Shown here: positions 8,562-18,435 of the stretch, one piece after another | How positions within the stretch are numbered: position 1 is the first letter of the stretch | Layout: each line of letters opens with the position of its first letter | NCBI GenBank assembly: GCA_029210565.1 | Contig: JARGFQ010000007.1 | Location: 134,515-173,387, forward strand | Direction of reading: 5' to 3' | DNA from: Bacteroidales bacterium | GTDB taxonomy: Bacteria; Bacteroidota; Bacteroidia; Bacteroidales; VadinHA17 | DNA: 38,873 nt | The notes under the pieces: model-generated | Told to the model about the DNA's origin: nothing | What the model saw: the letters and a program-made list of their open reading frames with translations, nothing else | The model's database searches: none | Program-made: the position numbers and the translations under genes

Positions 8562-9808
8562 TATTCTTCAAATTTCCTGATCAATACAGAGGCATTATGA
8601 CCTCCGAAGCCAAAGGTGTTGCTCAGCGCAGCCCTTACCGTTCTCTTCTCTGCCTTGTTTGGGGTCAGGTTCAACTTCGGGTCTATGGCAGGGTCGGGGT
8701 TTCTCAGGTTGATAGTCGGTGGTACGATGTCGTGAACTACAGCCATGACCGTGGCGATTGCTTCCACTGCCCCGGCGGCACCGAGCAGGTGGCCGGTCAT
8801 CGACTTGGTGGCACTGATGTTCAATTTGTAGGCATGCTCTCCGAAGAGCCTGACGATGGCTTTTGTTTCAGCTATGTCACCCAGGGGAGTGGCGGTGCCG
8901 TGGACGTTGATGTAATCTATCTCTTCAGGCTTCAGTCCTGCCTCCTCGATAGCCAGTTTCATCACGTTCAATGCCCCCATGCCGTCAGGGTGAGGGGCGG
9001 TGATGTGATAGGCGTCGGCGGTGAGGCCCGCGCCGACCACCTCGGCGTAGATTTTGGCTCCACGTGCCATGGCATGACCCAGCTCTTCGAGGATCAGTCC
9101 GCCGCCACCCTCGCCGATGACAAACCCGTCACGGGAGACATCAAACGGACGGGAGGCAGTCTCATACTCCTCGTTGTTGGTTGACATTGCCTGCATGGCG
9201 TTGAAGCCGCCGACGCCCGGGGGATTGACCGAGGCCTCTGACCCTCCGGCTATGAAGAGGTCAGCCTTGCCAAGGATGATGTAATAGTAAGCGTCAATGA
9301 TGGCATTGGTCGATGAAGCACAGGCAGAGACAGTGGCGAAGTTGGGCCCCCGGAAACCGTACTTGATTGAGAGCATACCAGCGGCAATGTCACTGATCAT
9401 TTTGGGAATGAAAAAAGGGCTGAACCGGGGAGTGCCGTCACCCAAAACAAACCCTCTTACCTCATCCAGGAAAGTTTCTATCCCTCCGATGCCTGACGAC
9501 CAGATAATGCCACAGCGGTCTTTATCAATGGCATCATGGTCGAGACCGGCATCCCTCACTGCCTCATCAGCCGCCACCATGGCGTACTGAACGAAGCGGT
9601 CCATCTTACGTGACTCTTTCCTGTCAAAATAGTTGGCCGGATCGTAGTTCTTGAGCTCGCAGGCAAACTTTGTCTTATACTTTGATGCATCAAAGTGGGT
9701 AATGAGATTTGCGCCGCTTACACCATCAACAAGACTTTGCCAATAATCCTGAAGTGTGTTGCCGATAGGGGTCAATGCCCCCATTCCGGTAACTACTACC
9801 CGCCTCAT
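8561..9808 (-). CDS. fabF: 3-oxoacyl-ACP synthase II (KAS II)
   Basis: This condensing enzyme elongates acyl-ACP with malonyl-ACP in type II fatty acid synthesis and acts in the cytosol. The 415-residue protein has the catalytic triad in place: C163 in VSACASST, H303 in NVHGTATPLGD and H340 in SMTGHLLGAAG, with K335 nearby. Length and start (MRRVVVTGMGALTPIG) are canonical. It lies 18 bp downstream of acpP, its carrier-protein substrate, and overlaps rnc by one base, so acpP-fabF-rnc is one transcription unit. Nothing unusual was seen. Confidence 0.98.
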   Translation of the reverse strand: MRRVVVTGMGALTPIGNTLQDYWQSLVDGVSGANLITHFDASKYKTKFACELKNYDPANYFDRKESRKMDRFVQYAMVAADEAVRDAGLDHDAIDKDRCGIIWSSGIGGIETFLDEVRGFVLGDGTPRFSPFFIPKMISDIAAGMLSIKYGFRGPNFATVSACASSTNAIIDAYYYIILGKADLFIAGGSEASVNPPGVGGFNAMQAMSTNNEEYETASRPFDVSRDGFVIGEGGGGLILEELGHAMARGAKIYAEVVGAGLTADAYHITAPHPDGMGALNVMKLAIEEAGLKPEEIDYINVHGTATPLGDIAETKAIVRLFGEHAYKLNISATKSMTGHLLGAAGAVEAIATVMAVVHDIVPPTINLRNPDPAIDPKLNLTPNKAEKRTVRAALSNTFGFGGHNASVLIRKFEE

Positions 9809-9826
9809 ATCCGGTTATCAAGGAAA

Positions 9827-10063
9827 CTACTTCGCGTTCTCCTCAATATACTTAATGGCTTCGCCTACTGTGCTGATGCTTTCTGCCTGATCATCGGGAA
9901 TTCCAATGTTGAACTCCTTTTCGAATTCCATGATCAGCTCGACAGTATCCAGAGAATCAGCACCAAGATCATTGGTGAAGTGTGCTTCGGGAGTAACCTC
10001 AGCCTCATCAACGCCAAGCTTTTCAACGATGATCTTCTTTACTCTAGTAGAAATGTCAGACAT
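9827..10063 (-). CDS. acpP: Acyl carrier protein
   Basis: This small acidic protein carries growing acyl chains on a phosphopantetheine attached to the serine of GADSLD (S37 with the chosen start). The ATG at 10063 gives 78 residues, identical in length to E. coli AcpP and starting [10 protein letters not shown]. Another ATG two codons upstream (10069) cannot be excluded. It is the first gene of the acpP-fabF-rnc-IPExxxVDY unit and diverges from purN. A TTTG-N20-TTTCTTTG promoter lies about 40 bp upstream. Confidence 0.98.
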   Translation of the reverse strand: MSDISTRVKKIIVEKLGVDEAEVTPEAHFTNDLGADSLDTVELIMEFEKEFNIGIPDDQAESISTVGEAIKYIEENAK

Positions 10064-10104
10064 ACCCAATCAATTTTACGTTAATACTCGTTTTAAAAAC
10101 TACG

Positions 10105-10136
10105 CAAAGAAATATATTTGTACCATATTTTTCAAA
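10105..10136 (-). promoter_or_regulatory. Promoter of the acpP operon
   Basis: On the minus strand a -33 element TTTG (10136-10133) is followed after 20 bp by TTTCTTTG (10112-10105), one mismatch from TAnnTTTG. The spacing is that of Bacteroidota housekeeping promoters. It leaves a leader of about 35 nt before acpP. Confidence 0.6.
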
Positions 10137-10249
10137 CAATTTACCGGAAATTTACAGGCCGGAGGGTATAAAATGCACATAAACAGCAGGTTGGCAGGTG
10201 ATTTAAAGCGCCGGCGCTCACCGGGGCTGCTGGTCTTAAATAACATATA

Positions 10250-10861
10250 ATGAAGCATATAGCTATTCTCGCCTCGGGGGCCGGAACGAACGCTGAAAAC
10301 ATAATAAGATACTTTTCGAACGATAAACGGGCGAAAGTATCCCTTGTTTTGTCGAATCGTTCTCAGGCCAAGGTTTTGGAAAGGGCTGCGGCACTCGGGG
10401 TCGAGGCCTTTTTTTTCGACCGCAGTCAGTTTTATGATACGGGGGAGGTGTTGATGATGCTTTTGAGGAGGGAGACCGACCTGCTGGTTCTGGCGGGGTT
10501 CCTCTGGCTGGTTCCCGGAGAAGTCATTGAGGCGTTCAGAGGGCGTATAATAAATATTCATCCTGCGCTGCTGCCACGGTTCGGGGGCAAGGGAATGTAC
10601 GGCGACACGGTTCACCGTGCGGTGCTTGATGCCGGATGCAGTGAGAGTGGCATCACCATCCACTACGTTAATGAGCAGTATGACTCAGGTGACATTATCT
10701 TCCAGGCGCGGTGCCCGGTGCTGCCGGATGACGATGTGCACACTCTGGCCGAGAGGGTTCACGCGCTGGAGTACAGGCACTATCCGGAGGTGATCGGCCA
10801 GCTGATAGGAGACAGGCGGGAGGAAGAAGGTAGTAGTGATGCATTAAGAATTAAGAATTAA
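10250..10861 (+). CDS. purN: Phosphoribosylglycinamide formyltransferase
   Basis: The enzyme transfers a formyl group from 10-formyltetrahydrofolate to glycinamide ribonucleotide, the third step of purine synthesis. The 203-residue protein has the phosphate-binding loop SGAGTN (9-14), catalytic N102 and H104 in INIHPALLP, and D145 in YDSGDI. The family is usually about 190-215 residues. The final six residues ALRIKN and the stop are encoded inside a heptad tandem repeat (ATTAAGA units), so this tail is not conserved protein. It is divergent from acpP, a common Bacteroidota arrangement. Confidence 0.96.
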   Translation: MKHIAILASGAGTNAENIIRYFSNDKRAKVSLVLSNRSQAKVLERAAALGVEAFFFDRSQFYDTGEVLMMLLRRETDLLVLAGFLWLVPGEVIEAFRGRIINIHPALLPRFGGKGMYGDTVHRAVLDAGCSESGITIHYVNEQYDSGDIIFQARCPVLPDDDVHTLAERVHALEYRHYPEVIGQLIGDRREEEGSSDALRIKN

Positions 10862-10877
10862 GAATTGGGAATCAGGT
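10843..10877. repeat. Heptad tandem repeat (ATTAAGA family) over the purN stop
   Basis: Three exact ATTAAGA units (10843-10863) are followed by ATTGGGA and ATCAGGT. The TAA stop of purN lies within the third unit. Because 7 is not a multiple of 3, gain or loss of one unit would change the frame and the C-terminus. Confidence 0.8.
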
Positions 10878-11084
10878 GATTATATCATTAGACCGCATGA
10901 CTGTCACAATGCTTCGGTTGGAATCAGTCGCAGAAGTCATTCTCCCAAATCATATGCCGTAGTGCCTGCCCCGATAGCCGTATGGCGTATCGGGGCATTC
11001 CAGTATTGTAGACAGTAGAAGTGAAATCAAAAATCGCAATCGCAAATCGCAAATCACAAATCACAAGTCGCACATCGCAAATCC
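10862..11084. other. Intergenic region purN / M23 peptidase
   Basis: No gene is seen. It holds the end of the ATTAAGA repeat, a perfect 10-bp inverted repeat TGCCCCGATA / TATCGGGGCA (10967-10976, 10988-10997) that may terminate purN although no T run follows, and the ATCGCAA heptads. Confidence 0.6.
11033..11083. repeat. Heptad tandem repeat (ATCGCAA family)
   Basis: After an initial ATCGCA there are six consecutive 7-bp units: ATCGCAA twice, ATCACAA twice, GTCGCAC, ATCGCAA, then ATC. The run abuts the stop codon of the M23 gene. The same unit family occurs at 22-49, 11 kb away. Confidence 0.85.
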
Positions 11085-12376
11085 TCAATAGCTTATTGTG
11101 GACAGCAGGTCAATATACCCCTCGGCTATCTTTTTAAACTCCTCCATCGACTCCGGAGCCACGGGGTTTACCGGTGGGGCCTCTACCCTCAGCGGGTCAA
11201 CGGCACTGCCGTTGCGGTAGAACCTGAAGTCGAGGTGCGGCCCTGTTGAGAGTCCCGAGCTGCCCACATAGCCTATCACCTGTCCCTGCTTCACATATAC
11301 TCCCGGTGCGATGCCCGGACCGTAGCGCGAGAGGTGCAGGTATGCCGTGGAGTAGACGCTGTTGTGTGTGATGCGTACCATCCTTCCCGATCCTCCCTCA
11401 TATTTGGTGCTGGTGACCCTGCCATCGCCAATGGCAACAACGGGTGTGCCGATGGGAGCGGCATAGTCGACCCCGTGATGCGGACGCACAATCTTAAGTA
11501 TAGGATGGCGCCTGGCACCGGAGAAGCGCGAGCTGATCCTCGAATAACGCAGCGGCGCCTTCAGGAATGCCTTCCTGAGGCTGGCACCGGTAGTGTCATA
11601 GAACGAGTAGGTGCTGTCCTGAAAGAAGGGTATGGCATAGATGGCATTGCCGGAGTGTTCGAAGAGAGCGGCATGAATTCTTCGTATGCCTGCCGACTCC
11701 TCGCCGATGAACTCCTCCTCATAGATAACCTTGAACCGGTCTCCTTTCTGCAACCCGAAGAAGTCGATGGTCCAGGCGTATATCTCCGACAGCTCGGCAG
11801 AGAGATTGGGGTTAAGGCCGTTCTCCATGGCCGTCTCCCAGAGGGAGGTGGTGATGGTGCCCGACGAGTACCTCAGCATACGGGTTATCTTGGCATCGTA
11901 ACGGTAGATGGCGAGGGTGTCTCTCAGGCTGAATACGTACGATACCCTGGGATCGTGGTTATAGATAAAGTAATCTGCACGGCTGAGGGTATCCTTCGTG
12001 ATAAAGGCCGACCATGTGCTGCCGGTGCGGATCCTGCGCGGGTCAAAGGTCTCACGATTCACTCTCAGGAGCTCCTCTATGGTGTTCCACGAGATACCCT
12101 GTGATGCAAGGATGGTAGATATGAACTGGTTCCTTCTCACTTTCCCGGTCACAATGTTGTACGAGTCGACGGGGATGCCGAAGATGAGTTCAGAAGAGCC
12201 ACTGTTTGACGGTGTAGTAGCCGTACTGTCAATGACAGCTGCAGCTGCAGAGTCGGAAGCTTCAGCTGTGGCTGGTTGCGATGTAACAGCAGCTTTTTCT
12301 GCAGCAGAGGGCTGTGTGCAGGAAACTGTAAAAATGAGTGAGGCTGCAAGAAGCGCCGGTACAAGAGTCGTAATCC

Positions 12377-12380
<4 letters not shown>
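11085..12380 (-). CDS. M23-family metallopeptidase lipoprotein (peptidoglycan hydrolase)
   Basis: This 431-residue protein starts with a lipoprotein signal (cysteine C21 in LIFTVSC), then an Ala/Ser/Thr-rich linker to about 60. Next is a LysM/OapA-like N-terminal region (about 70-270) of the kind found in MepM-type peptidases. The C-terminal M23 domain (about 295-400) has HxxxD at H301/D305, H349 in AYLHL, and H382 in GPHLDFRF. The last motif is normally HxH; here position 384 is Asp. M23 enzymes cut peptidoglycan cross-bridges in the periplasm; the Asp could still bind zinc or could weaken activity. Its start overlaps the leuS stop (ATGA), so it is translationally coupled to leuS, which has no obvious functional link. 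Confidence 0.88.
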
Positions 12381-15034
<2,654 letters not shown>

Positions 15035-15218
15035 GTCGGCTCTGTGGTTTGCGCTTATGGGGTGCGAAATTAGGAAATCTTTGGCAGAAATCTTGCTCGC
15101 AGGCTGATCTGCAGGCGATATTTGCGGCAGAAACAGCGGAAAGCGCCGCAGCAAGGCCTCTCTTCACCACAGTGTCCGGGGGAGGATCAGGGGCTGAGAT
15201 CCAATTTTTGGCAGAAGT

Positions 15219-15249
15219 TTTGAAAATCGGCTTTGGCGGTGTACTTTTG
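15219..15249 (+). promoter_or_regulatory. Promoter of tRNA-Arg
   Basis: TTTG (15219-15222), a 19-bp spacer and TACTTTTG (15242-15249) form a full match to the Bacteroidota -33/-7 promoter. The box ends 10 bp before the mature tRNA 5' end, so the 5' leader is only a few nucleotides. This is the best promoter in the window. Confidence 0.75.
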
Positions 15250-15259
15250 CACCTGTAAC

Positions 15260-15332
15260 GGTCCCGTAGTTCAATGGATAGAATGACAGATTCCGGTTCT
15301 GTTGGTTGGGCGTTCGAGTCGCCCCGGGATCA
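15260..15332 (+). tRNA. tRNA-Arg (anticodon CCG)
   Basis: A 73-nt cloverleaf. Acceptor GGTCCCG pairs with CGGGATC (15325-15331) with one G-T, and the discriminator is A. The anticodon stem ACAGA/TCTGT holds the loop TTCCGGT, giving anticodon CCG. The T arm is GGGCG-TTCGAGT-CGCCC. CCA is not encoded. It reads CGG arginine codons. Confidence 0.95.
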
Positions 15333-15340
15333 CAGGAAGA

Positions 15341-15368
15341 AACGGCTATGATGGCCGTTTTTTATTTA
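15341..15368 (+). terminator. Intrinsic terminator of tRNA-Arg
   Basis: AACGGC / GCCGTT form a 6-bp stem around TATGATG and are followed by TTTTATTTAT, 8 bp after the tRNA. Confidence 0.8.
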
Positions 15369-15414
15369 TGTGGCCACGGAATCGCCTTGCAGCAGCGCCT
15401 GTATGCGTCGCTTT

Positions 15415-17280
15415 CTATTTTATACTGATAACCTTGCGGAATGAGACCGGATGACCGTCGCCGGTGATACCCTGCAGGTTGATCTCATAGTCGCCGGGAA
15501 CATCGGACGACCAGAACTCAACACGGTATTTGCCATCAACAGAGTTGGTGACGGAGGGCTCCCAGAAGAGGGTGTTACGGAAGTCGGGCGTGCGGTCACG
15601 CTTCCTTTCCTCTGTGGAGTAGCCGGGTGAGAAAAATCTTCTCACAGGATCTGCAACGCGGTAGGGAAGCCTGACGGCATGGTCAGGCAGAGACACCCTG
15701 CTGTAGTCGCCGTCATAGGTTATGACATTCACCAGACCGAAGAAGAGGTAATCGCCAACAACATAGCGGTCTCTGATCACATCAATCCTTTCAACATGGT
15801 CAGGATCGAGTCCGGCAATGACGGCAGGATCACTGACAACCACCCCGTCGATAAAAGTTATCGGCGGCTGCTCATAGACAACATCGTAATATGGGTCGGC
15901 AACGGTTATCTCATACCCCGCTCTTCTCTCCCTGAGGGTAACACCCGGCACCAGTTCATAGAAGACCTCGGTCATCACCGGCAGCCTTATGAAATCGTTC
16001 AGGTTGAGGCTGATGTCCGGGATTCCGTAAAAGCTCTTCACCGGTTTTGCGGCAGACTGCGGTTCCGGAGAGGGGGCATAATTCTCCGTTTCATATATCC
16101 TGTTTACCTGGTAATTGACCTTCATCAGGGAGACCTGCTTCAGAGCCCCATCGGGCAGGGTGCCGCCTGCCGGGCGGAACAAAAAATATTCTTCGGAAAA
16201 GGAGGATTCGATCCTGATGGTATTGTCAGGGTTGACCACCTCAGGTTGTATTATCAGCTCCCGGGTTACCCTGTCTGCGGGGACGCTGAAGTGGAAGCGG
16301 CCGTCGGCGTCTGTCCGGGAGTAGAAGAAGACGGCGTTTTTCCCCGGTATCGACAGGAAGAGGTATCTGCCACTGTCGGGCATCTGGGTGTTCCTGTTGA
16401 AAAGCCGGCCCTGAATGAAGTGGTACTCTTTCTCAAAATAATAGTCGGGAGTCTCTGCCGGCATGCTCTCTTTCGGTAGCACCTGTGTCACGACGTCTGC
16501 AATATCAGGACCATGACTTCCGGTTGACGGGGCCACCGCGATGCTTAGCCGTGCAGCCCCGGCAGATACCGGTCCGTTGTCCGTAACATCAAACTCAAGA
16601 ATGACCTTCTCCCTTGTGCCGCAGCTGTCGGGGGATTCCATTTCAACTTGCACATTACCGGATGCCGGTTTGCCGATCTCCTGCCGGGTGGCTGTCCCTG
16701 AGTTTGCCGTTCGCTCACCTGCAGTCTGCTCTCCGGTTCCCGTCGGACCCGGGTAAGCCTCCGTCCTGAGTGCATTGTAGATGTTGATCCTCTTCATGAA
16801 GCAGCCGTCGGGCATGAAGTTCTTCATCGCCCCGGTGTATGCACGGAGCAGGTAGCTGCCGGAGCTCAAGGTATCGGGCAGGAGTGCCTCTCCCGGGCCG
16901 CATCCCTCCTCAAGGATGATGCGCTTCTGCATTACCGGGCGATTTTCAGAATTCAGGATCTCGACATATGCCAGGTTGCTCGTTGAGATAAGCCTACCGC
17001 TCTGAGCGTCGAGCAGATAGACCTTGAACCATATGTTCTCACCGGCAATATAAACCTCCCTGTCAGTGTGGACGAAGATCTTCTCACCGGAAGGACTCAG
17101 AACGCCGGGGATCTCCCGACCCTCACCGCAGCATGTGGCTGTCCACTCAATGCCGGACGGGACATTACCTTCATTGAATGGCGGCATTCCGGACTCACCG
17201 CGACCTTCGAGAGGGAGCACCAGGAGGCAGATGACAACGAGAAGAAGGTGTCTGATATATGGTATCGTAGGCTGCTTCAC
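15415..17280 (-). CDS. MG2-domain protein with barrel-less TonB plug-like region
   Basis: A secreted protein of 621 residues and the last gene of the four-gene envelope operon. The GTG at 17280 is chosen: it lies 5 bp after the DUF4249 stop and directly gives a signal peptide (hydrophobic HLLLVVICLLVLPLEG). An ATG at 17352 would put basic non-signal sequence in front and overlap the neighbour by 67 bp. Parts seen in order: macroglobulin MG2 domain at about 66-160 (KIFVHTDREVYIAGENIWFK); a carboxypeptidase-regulatory-like beta domain at about 286-346; a TonB plug-like stretch at about 471-526 (FIDGVVVSDPAVIAGL then VERIDVIRD); and a C-terminal A2M-like motif at about 570-621 (FWEPSVTNSVDGKYRVEFW). 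No beta-barrel follows the plug. The family is widespread but uncharacterised in Bacteroidota. A periplasmic or surface partner role for the receptor is inferred. Confidence 0.8.
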   Translation of the reverse strand: MKQPTIPYIRHLLLVVICLLVLPLEGRGESGMPPFNEGNVPSGIEWTATCCGEGREIPGVLSPSGEKIFVHTDREVYIAGENIWFKVYLLDAQSGRLISTSNLAYVEILNSENRPVMQKRIILEEGCGPGEALLPDTLSSGSYLLRAYTGAMKNFMPDGCFMKRINIYNALRTEAYPGPTGTGEQTAGERTANSGTATRQEIGKPASGNVQVEMESPDSCGTREKVILEFDVTDNGPVSAGAARLSIAVAPSTGSHGPDIADVVTQVLPKESMPAETPDYYFEKEYHFIQGRLFNRNTQMPDSGRYLFLSIPGKNAVFFYSRTDADGRFHFSVPADRVTRELIIQPEVVNPDNTIRIESSFSEEYFLFRPAGGTLPDGALKQVSLMKVNYQVNRIYETENYAPSPEPQSAAKPVKSFYGIPDISLNLNDFIRLPVMTEVFYELVPGVTLRERRAGYEITVADPYYDVVYEQPPITFIDGVVVSDPAVIAGLDPDHVERIDVIRDRYVVGDYLFFGLVNVITYDGDYSRVSLPDHAVRLPYRVADPVRRFFSPGYSTEERKRDRTPDFRNTLFWEPSVTNSVDGKYRVEFWSSDVPGDYEINLQGITGDGHPVSFRKVISIK

Positions 17281-17285
17281 ATCTC

Positions 17286-18431
17286 TCAGTTTTGATCGTC
17301 GTCCCAGAATGTGGGTCTTATGTTCGTTCCTCTCACCGTGCAATCGGCGCATCTTTTGTTTCTTGTGAGGACTTTATAATATGGCGGGGGAGACGGGAAC
17401 CCCCTGACAATGATTATCCATACATACTCGTCAAGACCGTCAATAGTAGCATCAAATGCTACCGTATCTGCCGCACACTTGGCATAGAGGTCAGGCATGC
17501 CCGCGAAGTTTTCTGAGATGAACACCCGCTTTGATGATTTGGCCGAGACGCTGAAATATCCCAGCACTTGTTGTGCCGGGTCCTCCACGCAGAAGACGTT
17601 GCCGGTTATGGATGATGGTATCAGGTCGTAGAGTCCGCCGACATCCTCGGAGATATTCTGCAGCCTCTTCCAGTAACCGAACTCATCCTCACTGACAGAA
17701 TACTGGTTTACCTCCATGCTGTATTTTATATTCAGCCTGTCTGTCTCATTGGTGACAAAATTGATGGGGTATTGCTCTATCCTGTCCTGAGTAAGGGCAG
17801 AGGTACTCTTGATGTTGATCGACTTTGACTTTTCCGTTATCCAGCACCTGTTGTTGGTTACATCATACGGAAGAAGAATCTCCCATGTCTCTGTGAAGTC
17901 CCACCTGTAGTATTTGCATGAACCTTCAGGGTCAAGGGTGTTAAGGTAGACCTGGCATCCCTCCTCAAGGTGTGAGCTGCCCTCACTGCCCGGCATCACC
18001 TGCTTCTCGAAGTATATGGTATCTATCGGGGGCACAGGCTTCATCTCCATCGGCAACGACATGTATGTGTAGCGGGTATCAAAGGCGTTGCCGGCATCTA
18101 TGAGAAGGGTGTATGTCCGTCCAATTTCCCCCTGGAACTCCCACGGCCAGGTTGAATAAGTTCCCGGAAGGGTTTCGTGCATCGTATAGATGTTACCCAG
18201 GTCATCCTCTATCCTTACCTGGCAGTCCGGCACCGGCACATAGGCGTTGAAGCTGCCCAGTGGCTGAGATTTTGAGAGTCTGACAGTATTGTTTACACCC
18301 GGCTCATCAGTGATCACCCCTTCAACCACCAGCAGTTCCTCGGTCTCATCCGTGTCGGGGATGAACTGGGTGATGCAGCCGGTTGACAGCGCCAGGAGTG
18401 AGAGTATGATCAGGCAGTTAGTTAATCTCAT
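17286..18431 (-). CDS. DUF4249-family outer-membrane lipoprotein
   Basis: This 381-residue lipoprotein has a signal ending in LLALSTGC (C19). The typical DUF4249 opening (LLVVEGVITDEPG then NNTVRLSKSQPLG) and a beta-rich remainder follow, ending CADCTVRGTNIRPTFWD. The ATG at 18431 leaves 4 bp after the receptor stop and gives a standard lipoprotein signal; an ATG five codons upstream (18446) would overlap the receptor gene. DUF4249 genes commonly sit directly after TonB-dependent receptors in Bacteroidota, as here, and are thought to act with them at the outer membrane; the ligand is unknown. Confidence 0.87.
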   Translation of the reverse strand: MRLTNCLIILSLLALSTGCITQFIPDTDETEELLVVEGVITDEPGVNNTVRLSKSQPLGSFNAYVPVPDCQVRIEDDLGNIYTMHETLPGTYSTWPWEFQGEIGRTYTLLIDAGNAFDTRYTYMSLPMEMKPVPPIDTIYFEKQVMPGSEGSSHLEEGCQVYLNTLDPEGSCKYYRWDFTETWEILLPYDVTNNRCWITEKSKSINIKSTSALTQDRIEQYPINFVTNETDRLNIKYSMEVNQYSVSEDEFGYWKRLQNISEDVGGLYDLIPSSITGNVFCVEDPAQQVLGYFSVSAKSSKRVFISENFAGMPDLYAKCAADTVAFDATIDGLDEYVWIIIVRGFPSPPPYYKVLTRNKRCADCTVRGTNIRPTFWDDDQN

Positions 18432-18435
18432 CTTA

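Noticed and set aside
11033..11083. Possible CRISPR array
   Set aside because: Units are 7 bp without spacers and no cas gene is present, so this is a microsatellite-like repeat.
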